Assembly: GCF_003594885.1 (NCBI RefSeq)
Contig: NZ_QZEZ01000005.1
Coordinates: forward strand, 124,001 to 188,000
DNA from: Vallicoccus soli
Lineage (GTDB): Bacteria > Actinomycetota > Actinomycetes > Motilibacterales > Motilibacteraceae
Length of the DNA stretch: 64,000 nucleotides
Reading direction: 5' to 3'
Shown: piece after piece, positions 8,869-17,304 of the stretch
Numbering within the stretch: position 1 is the first letter of the stretch
Layout: every line of letters starts with the position of its first letter
Notes under the pieces: model-generated
What the model was told of the DNA's origin: nothing
The model's database searches: none
Seen by the model: the letters and a program-made list of their open reading frames with translations, nothing else
Made by a program: the position numbers and the translations under genes

Positions 8869-9525
8869 TCAGGCGAGGACGGTGCGGACGTCGTCGGGGA
8901 CGTGGACGGGGGCGGCGGTGGCGGCGAGGACCTCGTCCACGGTGGTGCCCGGGGCGGTCTCGCGCAGCACGAGGCCCCCGTCGGTGACGTCGAGGACGGC
9001 GAGGTCGGTGAAGACCCGGTCGACGACGCCGCGCCCGGTGTAGGGGAGGGTGCACTCCTCGAGCACCTTCGGCGAGCCGTCGCGGGCGACGTGCTCCATG
9101 ACGACCACGACGCGCTTGGCGCCGTGGACGAGGTCCATCGCCCCGCCCATGCCCTTGACCATCTTCCCGGGGATCATCCAGTTCGCCAGGTCGCCGCGGG
9201 CGGACACCTGCATCGCGCCGAGGATCGCCACGTCGATGTGCCCGCCGCGGATCATGCCGAAGGACAGCGCCGAGTCGAAGTACGACGCCCCAGCCCGTAC
9301 GGTCACCGTCTCCTTGCCGGCGTTGATGAGGTCCGGGTCCTCCCGCCCCTCGTAGGGGTAGGGCCCGACGCCCAGCACCCCGTTCTCCGACTGCAGCACG
9401 ACGTCCACGCCGGGCGGCAGGTGGTTCGGCACGAGGGTCGGCAGGCCGATGCCGAGGTTGACGTACTCGCCGTCGCGCAGCTCGCGCGCCACGCGGGCGG
9501 CCAGCTGGTCACGGGTGAGCGGCAT
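8869..9525 (-). CDS. scoB: 3-oxoacid CoA-transferase, subunit B
   Basis: Beta subunit of a succinyl-CoA:3-ketoacid (or related) CoA-transferase, which swaps CoA between acyl-CoA and a 3-oxoacid in the cytoplasm. The 218 residues contain [16 protein letters not shown], the catalytic glutamate Glu47 in [31 protein letters not shown] and [18 protein letters not shown], all subunit-B signatures. The ATG overlaps the scoA stop by one base (TGATG), so translation is coupled. Downstream lies the tandem-repeat region. The pair is isolated among envelope genes; its metabolic partners are not in the window. An acetoacetate transferase specificity is also possible. Confidence 0.93.
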   Translation of the reverse strand: MPLTRDQLAARVARELRDGEYVNLGIGLPTLVPNHLPPGVDVVLQSENGVLGVGPYPYEGREDPDLINAGKETVTVRAGASYFDSALSFGMIRGGHIDVAILGAMQVSARGDLANWMIPGKMVKGMGGAMDLVHGAKRVVVVMEHVARDGSPKVLEECTLPYTGRGVVDRVFTDLAVLDVTDGGLVLRETAPGTTVDEVLAATAAPVHVPDDVRTVLA

Positions 9526-10334
9526 CAGGACCCGACCTCCTCGCCGGCGCCGGCGCCCGCGGGGGCGGCGGGGCGGACCGTACGGCGCTCCACGCGCTTG
9601 TCGCGCGCCTCCTCGGCGGCGAGCGCGACGACGCGCTGGACGAAGATGCCCGGCAGGTGCACCCGGTCCGGGTCGAGCGAGCCGGCCGGCACGAGCTCCT
9701 CCACCTCGGCGACGCAGACCGCGCCGGCCATCGCGCACAGCGGGTTGAAGTTGCGGGCGGACTCGTGGAAGACGAGGTTGCCGGCGGTGTCCCCGACCGC
9801 GGCTCGCACGAGCGCGACGTCGGTGCGGATGGCCTCCTCGAGCACGTACGGGCGCGTGGTCCCGCCGACGGTGAACTCGCGGACCTCCTTCGCGGGCGAG
9901 GCGACGGCCACCGAGCCGTCGGGGGCGTACCGCCACGGCAGGCCGCCCTCGGCGACCTGGGTGCCGACCCCGGCCGGGGTGTAGAACGCGGGCACGCCGA
10001 CCCCGCCGGCGCGCAGCCGCTCGGCCAGCGTCCCCTGCGGGCACAGCTCGACCTCGAGCTCCCCGGAGAGGTACTGCCGCTCGAACTCCTTGTTCTCGCC
10101 CACGTAGGACGAGGTCATCCGGGCGATGCGGTGCGCCCGCAGCAGGAGCCCCAGGCCCCAGTCGTCCACGCCGCAGTTGTTGGAGACCACGCGCAGCCCG
10201 CCGACGCCGCGCTCGAGCAGCGCCCCGATGAGGACCGAGGGTATGCCGCAGAGCCCGAAGCCCCCCACGGCCAGCGAGGCGCCCTCGCCGACGTCGGCCA
10301 CCGCCTCCGCCGCGCTGCCCACGACCTTGCCCAC
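9525..10334 (-). CDS. scoA: 3-oxoacid CoA-transferase, subunit A
   Basis: Alpha subunit partner of the preceding gene. The 269 residues begin with [21 protein letters not shown], followed by [17 protein letters not shown] and [24 protein letters not shown] is seen in part as an acidic, conserved block. [17 protein letters not shown] and [10 protein letters not shown] are subunit-A motifs that form the CoA-binding side of the active site. The C-terminus adds a short Ala/Gly/Glu-rich extension. It starts with GTG or ATG at 10334 after AGGGAGCGGCTC. The stop runs into the scoB start as TGATG. Substrate range is inferred only from family. Confidence 0.93.
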   Translation of the reverse strand: MGKVVGSAAEAVADVGEGASLAVGGFGLCGIPSVLIGALLERGVGGLRVVSNNCGVDDWGLGLLLRAHRIARMTSSYVGENKEFERQYLSGELEVELCPQGTLAERLRAGGVGVPAFYTPAGVGTQVAEGGLPWRYAPDGSVAVASPAKEVREFTVGGTTRPYVLEEAIRTDVALVRAAVGDTAGNLVFHESARNFNPLCAMAGAVCVAEVEELVPAGSLDPDRVHLPGIFVQRVVALAAEEARDKRVERRTVRPAAPAGAGAGEEVGS

Positions 10335-10427
10335 GAGCCGCTCCCTCCGCCGTCGCCGTCGACCGCTGCTGCGGACCCTAGCGGGACGCGGCGCGCGGTG
10401 CGGCCGGCGCGGGCGGGAGCGCGGGCG

Positions 10428-12026
10428 TCAGGAGTAGGAGCAGACCGAGGAGAGGTCGACCGGTCCGGCCGGTGCCTCCTCGTCAGCCCCGGGAGCCGCC
10501 TGGCCGTCGGAGCCCGACGGCGCGTCGGAGCCCGCGGGCGCCTCCTCGACGGCACCGCCCCCCGCGCCGGACCCGCCGGACCCGCCGGCCGGGCCGCCGG
10601 ACCCGCCGGACCCGCCGGTGCCGCGCCCGCCCGCGGCCTCGCTGTCCGCGATGGCCTTGCGGGCCAGGAAGCGGATCTGCTCGAGGTCGGGGTACGCCGT
10701 GCTCTCGATCGTCGGCGGGGTGAAGGCGACGCTGTCGATGGGCTGGCCCTTGGCGCGGTTGCCGAGCTTGATCATGTCGGCGAGCACGTTCTGGGGGACG
10801 CTCGTGGCGACGGCGGCCTCGGTGGAGCGGGCCAGCTCGCGGTAGTTCCTCAGCAGGGTCACCGGGTCCGCCTCGCGGGCGATGGCCCCGATGACGCAGC
10901 GCTGGCGGTCGACGCGGTCGTAGTCGCTGGACCCCTCGCGCGAGCGGGCGTACCAGAGCGCGTGGTAGCCGTCGAGCTCCTGCAGGCCCGGCTCGATGTA
11001 GCCGGAGACCGGCGAGGTGCCGCCGCCGATCGGGATGCGGCGGTCGACCCGCAGCGTGATGCCGCCGAGGGCGTCGATGATCTCGCGGAAGCCCCGCAGG
11101 TCGACCAGCGCCCAGTACTCCACGGGCTGGCCGAGGGTGCCGGCGACCGCGCTGGACAGCGCGGCGGCACCCGGGTCCCGCTCGCCCGGGAAGAGGTCGG
11201 CGTGGTCCGCGGCCCACGTGTAGACGGAGTTGAGCAGGCACTCCTCGCCGCCGTCGGCACCGGTGTAGCCGCAGCCGGTGTAGCCGTCGGGGAACTGCTC
11301 GGCCATGACGGTCCCGGGCGCGAAGGTGAACCGCTGCAGGTTGCGCGGCAGGCTCAGCAGCACCGTGCGACCGGTGGCCACCTCGGTGCTGGCCAGGATC
11401 ATCGTGTCGGCGCGCAGCCCGACCCGGTCGTCGCCCGCGTCACCGCCGATGAGCAGGACGTTGACCCGCCCGTCGGCGAACACCGGGTCGGAGAAGTCGT
11501 CGCTCTCCGGCGCCGCCTGCCCGCCGCGCGAGGGGGCGGGCTGGAACACGTCGTCGATGAGGTCGTTCGTCGTGCCGGCGTAGCGGCTCAGGGCGGTGGC
11601 GGGCGCGGCGATGCCCACGCAGAGCGCGACCGCCAGCACGCCGGAGAGGGCGCGGGTCCCGCCGTCGCGGGTGCGCCGCAGCACCATCCACAGCGCGGAG
11701 AGCACCACGAGCACCCACAGGGCGCCGACCACGAGCACGCCGCGGTCGAACGCGGTGATCCAGTCGTCGTCCACCGCGTAGGGCACCAGGGTCTCCCACG
11801 AGCGCCACGCCACGACGCCGAGCGCGACCGCGGCCGCGACGAGGAGCAGGTACACGGCGAGGATCGACCAGCCGACGGCCCGTCGCCCGAGCATCACGTG
11901 CCCGCTGCCGGGGGCCACGGCGCTGGCGGCGACGACCCCGCAGGCCCGGCCGGGGGAGAGCGGCGCGGGGACCGCGTCGCCGGGGCCGGCCGCGTGCCGC
12001 CCGCGGTGCGCGGTGCTCGTGCTCAT
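10428..12026 (-). CDS. LCP-family protein, polytopic paralogue of the 7086-8705 gene
   Basis: Same layout as the 539-residue LCP: a cytoplasmic stretch, three to four N-terminal hydrophobic segments (within about residues 35-150), an LCP domain and a Gly/Ser/Ala-rich acidic tail. LCP landmarks are VNVLLIGGDAGDDRVGLRADT, LLSLPRNLQRFTF, LLNSVYTWA, FREIIDALGGITLRV, GGGTSPVSGYIEPG, DGYHALWYARSREGSS and RQRCVIGA. The extra Cys pair CGYTGADGGEEC sits in a loop absent from its paralogue. The ATG at 12026 was chosen because GGAGGAGC precedes it. A longer in-frame start exists at 12071 but lacks this site. The length is 532 residues. The tail repeats GGSGGSGG-type sequence. Confidence 0.9.
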   Translation of the reverse strand: MSTSTAHRGRHAAGPGDAVPAPLSPGRACGVVAASAVAPGSGHVMLGRRAVGWSILAVYLLLVAAAVALGVVAWRSWETLVPYAVDDDWITAFDRGVLVVGALWVLVVLSALWMVLRRTRDGGTRALSGVLAVALCVGIAAPATALSRYAGTTNDLIDDVFQPAPSRGGQAAPESDDFSDPVFADGRVNVLLIGGDAGDDRVGLRADTMILASTEVATGRTVLLSLPRNLQRFTFAPGTVMAEQFPDGYTGCGYTGADGGEECLLNSVYTWAADHADLFPGERDPGAAALSSAVAGTLGQPVEYWALVDLRGFREIIDALGGITLRVDRRIPIGGGTSPVSGYIEPGLQELDGYHALWYARSREGSSDYDRVDRQRCVIGAIAREADPVTLLRNYRELARSTEAAVATSVPQNVLADMIKLGNRAKGQPIDSVAFTPPTIESTAYPDLEQIRFLARKAIADSEAAGGRGTGGSGGSGGPAGGSGGSGAGGGAVEEAPAGSDAPSGSDGQAAPGADEEAPAGPVDLSSVCSYS

Positions 12027-12161
12027 GCTCCTCCGTCCGTCCGGCGGGTCGCCGACCTCCCATGGTGGCACGCCGTGCGCCGCAGCCCCAGGTGCTCGCG
12101 GGGCAGAGCGGCGGGGCTCACACCGCGGGGCGCCGCGCGCGGCGCCGCCCGCCGGCGCGGC

Positions 12162-13004
12162 TCAGAGCGCGGCGAGCGGGCGCGACCCCTCCGGCGCGGG
12201 CCCGGACCAGCCCGGGGCGAGCGCGGTGACGCCCTCGGGCGCGAGGGCGCGCTCCAGCCCGTCGGCCCCCGCCCCCGGGCCGCCGACGACGAGCACGGCG
12301 GCGCCGGACAGGAGCCCGGCGAGGACGGGCAGCAGGGCCGCGTCCCAGCCGCCCGCGCCGTCGACGGCGACCCGCTGGCCCGGGCGCAGGCCCCAGGCGG
12401 CGCCCGCGTCCACGGCCCGCGCGGCGAGCTGCTGCCCCGTACGGGCCCGCCCGCCCTCGAGCAGCGCGGGCGCGCCCGGGTCCGGCAGCGGACCGGTCCA
12501 GGCGTCGCCGTGCGCGCGGACCTCCACGTCGTAGTCGACCGCGCCCGGGGGCACCCCCTCGCCGGGGACGGCGAGCGGGCGCAGGGCGAGCACGACCGGC
12601 TCGGCCCCGCCGAGGTCGTCCAGGTCGTCGGCGGTGGTGACGACGACGGCGCGGTCGGGGGCGTCGCGGGCGGAGCCGTCCACCACGCAGGCGCACCCGG
12701 CGGTCCACGCGGCGAGCAGCCACGCGACGCCCTGCCAGTGCACCGGCAGGCGCACGGCGACGAGCGCCCCGGGCTCCGCGCCCAGGTCGTCGACGAGGAG
12801 GTTGGCCGTCTTGGCGACCCAGTTGTCGAGCGTCGCCGCGGAGAGCTCGGTGCGCTCGCCGGTGGCGGGGTCGAGGTACGTCAGCACGGGCCGCGCGCGG
12901 TCGGCCTCGAGCGCCGTCCGCAGCGTCGGGACGAGCTGCGCCGGCAGGTCGGGCGGCAGCCCGTCGGCCGACGTGCCGGGAGGGGTGGGCGGCAGGTCCG
13001 TCAC
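12162..13004 (-). CDS. TIGR03089-family protein (truncated AMP-binding-like)
   Basis: A 280-residue protein resembling the N-terminal part of acyl-adenylating enzymes: TYLDPATGERTELSAATLDNW, KTANLLVDDLGAEPG and VRLPVHWQGVAWLLAAW. It stops before the adenylation motifs and so is unlikely to make acyl-AMP. This matches the actinobacterial TIGR03089 family, whose function is unknown. From memory its M. tuberculosis member (Rv3268) also lies near rmlD and an LCP gene. The GTG start has a reverse-strand TAGGCT seven bases upstream, pointing to a leaderless transcript. It is divergent from the 684-residue membrane protein. Confidence 0.85.
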   Translation of the reverse strand: MTDLPPTPPGTSADGLPPDLPAQLVPTLRTALEADRARPVLTYLDPATGERTELSAATLDNWVAKTANLLVDDLGAEPGALVAVRLPVHWQGVAWLLAAWTAGCACVVDGSARDAPDRAVVVTTADDLDDLGGAEPVVLALRPLAVPGEGVPPGAVDYDVEVRAHGDAWTGPLPDPGAPALLEGGRARTGQQLAARAVDAGAAWGLRPGQRVAVDGAGGWDAALLPVLAGLLSGAAVLVVGGPGAGADGLERALAPEGVTALAPGWSGPAPEGSRPLAAL

Positions 13005-13011
13005 GGCCCCG

Positions 13012-13037
13012 AGCCTAGGCCCGCCCGCTGCTAGCCT
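13012..13037. promoter_or_regulatory. back-to-back leaderless promoters (TAGGCT / TAGCCT)
   Basis: In the 39-base gap between two divergent GTG starts, a reverse TAGGCT (13017-13012) lies seven bases before 13004. A forward TAGCCT (13032-13037) lies six bases before 13044. There is no Shine-Dalgarno on either side. Confidence 0.6.
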
Positions 13038-13043
13038 GCGCCG

Positions 13044-15098
13044 GTGCTCAGCCGAGGCGCGACCGTCCCGGCGGTCCTGCTGCTGGCCTGGTGCCTGGGC
13101 ACCGCGCCGCTGCTCGTGCTCGGCGGCCTCGTCCCCGCGGTCCACCCGGTGCCGGCGCTGCTCCTCTGCGCCGCGGTGGCCGTCGCCCTGCTGCGCCTCC
13201 TGCCGTCCCCGCCCCCTCCGGCCCCCGGGCGCGAGGGGCCGGCGTCGCGCTGGCCCGAGCTGGCGACGCTGGCGGTGTGCGCGGCCGCCGCCGTGGGCGC
13301 GGCGCTGCTGTCGAGCGAGAACGTGCTGGTCCGGCGCGACCCGGCGGTCTACGCGCAGACGGCGCACTGGCTCTCCGAGCACGGCCGGCTCGCCGTGCAG
13401 GGGGCGCTCGCGCCCTTCGGCGGCCCCTCCGCGGACGTCACCGCGCAGAGCCCCGGCTTCTACGCCGCGGGCGACGCGGTGGTGCCGCAGTTCCTCCACG
13501 GGACGACCTCGGTGCTCGCCGCGCTCGGCTGGGTCGCCGGGTGGCGCGGCGTGCTCGTCGGGCCCGCGCTGGCGACCGGGCTGGGGCTGCTCGCGCTGGC
13601 CGGCCTCGCCGCGCGGCTGCTCGGCCGCGGCTGGGCGCCGGTGGTCGCCGCCGTCGCAGCGGTGTCGCTGCCCGTCGCCCACGTGGCGCGCTCCACCTAC
13701 AGCGAGCCCTTCGCGATGCTCCTGCTGCTCGGGGGCCTGTGCCTGCTCGTCGACGCGCTGCGGCTCGCCGGCCCGGGCGCGACGGGCCCCGCGGCCGTCC
13801 CGGCGGCCCGCGCCGCGCTCGTCGCGGGCCTCCTGGTCGGCGGCGGCACCCTCGTGCGCGTCGACAGCCCGCGCGAGACGGCGCTGCTGCTGCCGCTCGC
13901 CGGCTGGCTGCTGTGGCGCGCCCACCCGGCGGGCCGGGCCCTGGTCGCCGGGCTCGCCGCCGGCACGGCCGCGGGGTCGCTCGTCGCGCTGGTCGTCGCG
14001 CGCGACTACCTCGCGGCCAACGCCGGGTCCGTCGTCCCGCTCCTGCTGCTGCTCGCGCTCTCCGCGGGGGCCACCGCGGCGGCGCTGGCGCTGCTGCGCC
14101 GCTCCGGCGCGGACCCCGCGGCCGTCGCCCGTCGCGCCGCCGGCCCGGCCCCCGTCGCCGCGGGCCTCGTCGTCCTCGCGGGCCTCGCGCTCGCCGCGCG
14201 GCCCCTCGTCCTCGTCGTGCGCCGCGACCCGACCGCGGAGGGGGCGCCGTACGTCGGGGCGCTGCAGCAGGAGCAGGGCCTGGAGGTCGACCCGGGCCGG
14301 CTCTACGACGAGCGGACCGTGCAGTGGCTCGCCTGGTGGCTGGGCGCCCCGCTGCTGCTCGCCGCCCTCGCCGGCGCCGCGCTGCTCGCGCTGCGCCTGC
14401 TGCGGGGCCGCGAGCGCGCGTGGTGGCCGGTCTGGCTGGTCGGGGTGGGCACCACGCTGCAGGTGCTGCTGCGCTCGGGCATCACCCCGGACCACCCCTG
14501 GGCCGAGCGCCGGTTCGCCGCCGTCGTCGTGCCGGCGGTCGTGCTCCTCGCCGCGTACGCCGCCCGCGCGCTCCTCGCCGCCGCCCTGGCCCGCTGGGCC
14601 CCGCCCGGGGTGCCGCACCGGGACCGGCGCCGCGCCGCGGCCGCCGGCGCCCTCGCCGCCCTGCTCGCCGGGCCGGTCCTGCTCGGCTCGGGCCCGCTGC
14701 TGCCCGACCGCACCGAGGCGGGGCAGCTCGCCGCGCTGCGCACGGCCTGCGCCGCCTTCTCCCCCGGCGAGGTGGCCCTGCTCGTCGACGGGCGCGCGGC
14801 GCGCGAGTGGCCCCAGCCGCTGCGGGGGTGCGGCGTCCCGGCGGCCTCGGTGCCCGCCGCCGTGCAGGGGGCGCCCGGGGCGGGGGAGGCCGTGGCGCGG
14901 GCGGCGGCGGCGGCGCGGGCCGTGGGCTCGGAGCCGGTGCTCGTCGGCGCCGAGGCCCCCCCGCGCGCCCCGGGCTGGGGACCCGCGCGGCAGGTGGTGG
15001 ACCGGGTGGTGCAGGAGGACGCGCGCCTGCTGGAGGAGCGGCCCGCGGGCACCGTCCCGCTCGCCGTCGACCTCTGGCTGGCCCGTCCGGCAGGCTGA
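13044..15098 (+). CDS. large polytopic membrane protein, GT-C-like
   Basis: The 684-residue protein has about a dozen hydrophobic segments. After the second segment comes an extracytoplasmic loop with NVLVRRDPAVYAQTAHWLSE. The acidic/Arg motif near the end of the first loop and the many helices resemble GT-C enzymes that use polyprenyl-phosphate sugars, such as the ArnT or mannosyltransferase kind. No diagnostic motif is certain. A later loop has QQEQGLEVDPGRLYDERTVQW and a C-terminal soluble part of about 150 residues. It sits between TIGR03089 and the secreted wall enzymes, so an envelope role is plausible. The GTG start has TAGCCT six bases upstream. Confidence 0.75.
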   Translation: MLSRGATVPAVLLLAWCLGTAPLLVLGGLVPAVHPVPALLLCAAVAVALLRLLPSPPPPAPGREGPASRWPELATLAVCAAAAVGAALLSSENVLVRRDPAVYAQTAHWLSEHGRLAVQGALAPFGGPSADVTAQSPGFYAAGDAVVPQFLHGTTSVLAALGWVAGWRGVLVGPALATGLGLLALAGLAARLLGRGWAPVVAAVAAVSLPVAHVARSTYSEPFAMLLLLGGLCLLVDALRLAGPGATGPAAVPAARAALVAGLLVGGGTLVRVDSPRETALLLPLAGWLLWRAHPAGRALVAGLAAGTAAGSLVALVVARDYLAANAGSVVPLLLLLALSAGATAAALALLRRSGADPAAVARRAAGPAPVAAGLVVLAGLALAARPLVLVVRRDPTAEGAPYVGALQQEQGLEVDPGRLYDERTVQWLAWWLGAPLLLAALAGAALLALRLLRGRERAWWPVWLVGVGTTLQVLLRSGITPDHPWAERRFAAVVVPAVVLLAAYAARALLAAALARWAPPGVPHRDRRRAAAAGALAALLAGPVLLGSGPLLPDRTEAGQLAALRTACAAFSPGEVALLVDGRAAREWPQPLRGCGVPAASVPAAVQGAPGAGEAVARAAAAARAVGSEPVLVGAEAPPRAPGWGPARQVVDRVVQEDARLLEERPAGTVPLAVDLWLARPAG

Positions 15099-15378
15099 CC
15101 CGGGGGGCGGCCGGGCGCCGTCGGGGAGCCGTGGGGCCGCCGTCCAGCGACCGTCCAGCCACGGTCCGGAGTGTCACAGCTGGGACTCGAGTGGCGGATG
15201 ATGCTGCAGGGACCACCCGTTCGGCCGTAGCCTCCCGGCGACACGCCGCGCGCCATGCGGCGCGTCACTCGTCCGGAGCAGGGTGTGGCGGACTTCGCCG
15301 GGCCGGGGGGCTCAGGAGCAGGTCCGGGCGAGCCGAAGGAGACACGTACGCCCGCCCGCCCGACGATCGGCTCACGAC
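15099..15378 (+). promoter_or_regulatory. 280-base leader upstream of the PGRP/SpoIID pair
   Basis: The longest gene-free stretch in the window. It carries a hairpin with arms 15240-15249 and 15257-15266 (one mismatch, seven-base loop) and a good AAGGAGA at about 15334-15340 that has no start codon at the right distance. The extent and the stranded ribosome-site-like word suggest a structured 5' leader. I could not match it to a known riboswitch: the conserved c-di-AMP (ydaO) core found before many actinobacterial wall hydrolases is not recognisable here. Confidence 0.4.
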
Positions 15379-17304
15379 ATGCGCATGGCGCCCGCAGCGC
15401 TGACCCTCGCCCTCGCCGTCCCCGCCCTCGCGGTCCTGCCCGTCACCAGCACCGCCGCCCCGGCCCCCGAGCCGGTGCGCACCGCGGTGACCTCGCTCCC
15501 GCTCGCGGGGGTCGACGCCGCGGCGCTCGCGGCGCAGTCCACGGCAAGCCGCAGCGCCTCCGCGGCCGCCCGCGCCGAGGCCGCCCCGCTGGAGCGCGGC
15601 GCCGCCCCGGCCGCGACCCCGGCCGTGCTCACGCCCGAGCGGCGCACCGCGCCCTTCTCGACCGTCGGCGTGAGCTGGGACCGCCCGGCCGCCGCGACCG
15701 AGCTCACCGTGCTCGTGCGCACCCACGGCGAGGACGGCTGGACCGGGTGGACGGCCCTGGAGGAGAGCGGCGAGGTCGACCCGTCCGCGCCGGACCCGGC
15801 CGCGCTGCCGGTCCTCACCGACCCGCTGTACGTCGGCCCCAGCGACGGGGTGCAGGTGCGCGTCGACGTGCGGACCGGCCGGCTGCCGCAGGGCCTGGAG
15901 GTCAGCCTCGTCGACCCGGGCGCGTCGGACTACGACGGCGTGGGCGCGGGCGCGGGGCAGCCGGCCTCGCGCGCGGCCGCCGCGGCGCCGCAGCCGGCGA
16001 TCCGCAGCCGCGCCCAGTGGGGCGCCGACGAGAGCAGGCGCAAGGGCAGCCCGTCGTACATGGCGACGGTGCGGGCCGGCGCGCTGCACCACACCGCCGG
16101 CACGAACGGCTACTCCCAGAGCGAGGTCCCCGCGATCATCCGCGGCGACTACGCGTACCACCTGAGCCAGGGGTGGAGCGACATCGGCTACCACTTCCTC
16201 GTCGACCGGTTCGGCACCGTCTGGGAGGGTCGCGCGGGCGGCATCACCAAGGCGGTGCAGGGCGCGCACGCCGGCGGCTTCAACAGCGAGACGATGAGCG
16301 TCAGCGTGCTCGGCAACTACGAGACCGCGGCCTCCAACGCGGCCGTCGTCGACAGCGTCGCCAAGGTCTTCGGCTGGAAGCTGTCCCTCTTCGGGCGCGA
16401 CCCGCAGGCCGACGTCACCCTCACCTCGGCCGGCGGCGGCACCTCGAAGTACCGCGCGGGGACCCGCGCGACCGTGAAGACCCTCTTCGCCCACCGCGAC
16501 GTCGGCTACACGCTGTGCCCGGGCGCCAACCTCTTCAGCCAGATGGGCACCATCCGGGCCAAGGCGGCGGCGTACGCGAGGACCTCCGGCTCGGTGACCG
16601 CCCCGTCCTCGCCCGCGCCGCTGCCCCCGGGCGCGGTCGTGCGCCCGCTGGTCGGCGACTGGGACGGCGACGGGCGCGACGACGTCGGCTGGTACGCCGG
16701 CGGGCGCTGGACGCTGCGCGAGGGCGACGGCTCGCTCGCCACCTTCACCTTCGGGCGGGCGACCGACGTCCCCGTCGTCGGCGACTGGGACCGCGACGGG
16801 CGCGACGGCGTCGGCGTGTTCCGCGGCGGGCGCTGGTTCCTCAAGGACGCCTTCGTCTCCGGCCCGCACGAGACGACCTTCAGCTACGGCACCGCCGGCG
16901 ACCGCCCGGTCGTGGGCGCCTGGCAGCGGCGCGGGCTGGACGGCATCGGCGTGGTCCGGGGGCGGGAGTGGCTGCTGCGCTACGTCCCGGGCCCCGGCTC
17001 GGCCGACCTGCGCTCGACCCCGTGGGGCCGCGCCAGCGACGTGCCCGTCGTCGGCGACTGGGACCGCGACGGCACCGAGACCCCGGGCCTGTTCCGCGGC
17101 GGCTGGTGGTTCCTGTCCGACGGCGCGGCCACGCCCGGGGCGCAGGTGACGACGTCGTACGGGCGCAGCTCGATGCAGCCCGCCCCCGGCGACTGGGACG
17201 GCAACGGCAGCACGACCCTCGGCGTCGCGTCGGGCAGCTCCTTCCTGCTGCGCGGCGACCTGTACGGCGGCCCGGCGACGAGCTCCGTCCGGCTGACCCG
17301 GTGA
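15379..17304 (+). CDS. secreted PGRP-type N-acetylmuramoyl-L-alanine amidase with five FG-GAP-like repeats
   Basis: Secreted amidase-2/PGRP enzyme expected to cut the lactyl-peptide bond of peptidoglycan. A signal peptide covers about residues 1-27 (MRMAPAALTLALAVPALAV). An N-terminal accessory region leads to the catalytic domain (about 205-390): AIRSRAQWGADES, the zinc ligand His in LHHTAG (237/238), YHFLVDRFGTVWEGRAGG, His372 in AHRDVGYT and Cys380 in TLCPG. The zinc ligands are intact, so activity is likely. Residues from about 420 hold five repeats built on VVGDWDGDGRD and W-L/F-L. The third repeat has lost the Asp-rich loop. The stop overlaps the SpoIID gene by GTGA. The start could also be the ATG two codons later. 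Confidence 0.92.
   Translation: MRMAPAALTLALAVPALAVLPVTSTAAPAPEPVRTAVTSLPLAGVDAAALAAQSTASRSASAAARAEAAPLERGAAPAATPAVLTPERRTAPFSTVGVSWDRPAAATELTVLVRTHGEDGWTGWTALEESGEVDPSAPDPAALPVLTDPLYVGPSDGVQVRVDVRTGRLPQGLEVSLVDPGASDYDGVGAGAGQPASRAAAAAPQPAIRSRAQWGADESRRKGSPSYMATVRAGALHHTAGTNGYSQSEVPAIIRGDYAYHLSQGWSDIGYHFLVDRFGTVWEGRAGGITKAVQGAHAGGFNSETMSVSVLGNYETAASNAAVVDSVAKVFGWKLSLFGRDPQADVTLTSAGGGTSKYRAGTRATVKTLFAHRDVGYTLCPGANLFSQMGTIRAKAAAYARTSGSVTAPSSPAPLPPGAVVRPLVGDWDGDGRDDVGWYAGGRWTLREGDGSLATFTFGRATDVPVVGDWDRDGRDGVGVFRGGRWFLKDAFVSGPHETTFSYGTAGDRPVVGAWQRRGLDGIGVVRGREWLLRYVPGPGSADLRSTPWGRASDVPVVGDWDRDGTETPGLFRGGWWFLSDGAATPGAQVTTSYGRSSMQPAPGDWDGNGSTTLGVASGSSFLLRGDLYGGPATSSVRLTR

Noticed and set aside
12027-12161. 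Possible small gene in the 135-base gap between the LCP and TIGR03089 genes
   Set aside because: No start with a ribosome site or -10 box, and the sequence is mostly low-complexity GC with short inverted runs.
15099-15378. c-di-AMP (ydaO) riboswitch before the amidase gene
   Set aside because: The characteristic conserved segment near the 3' side of that motif is absent in this leader.
15255-17300. Forward open frame in front of the SpoIID gene, overlapping the amidase
   Set aside because: This is the out-of-frame shadow of the amidase; only the part from 17301 has SpoIID homology, so the start was placed there.
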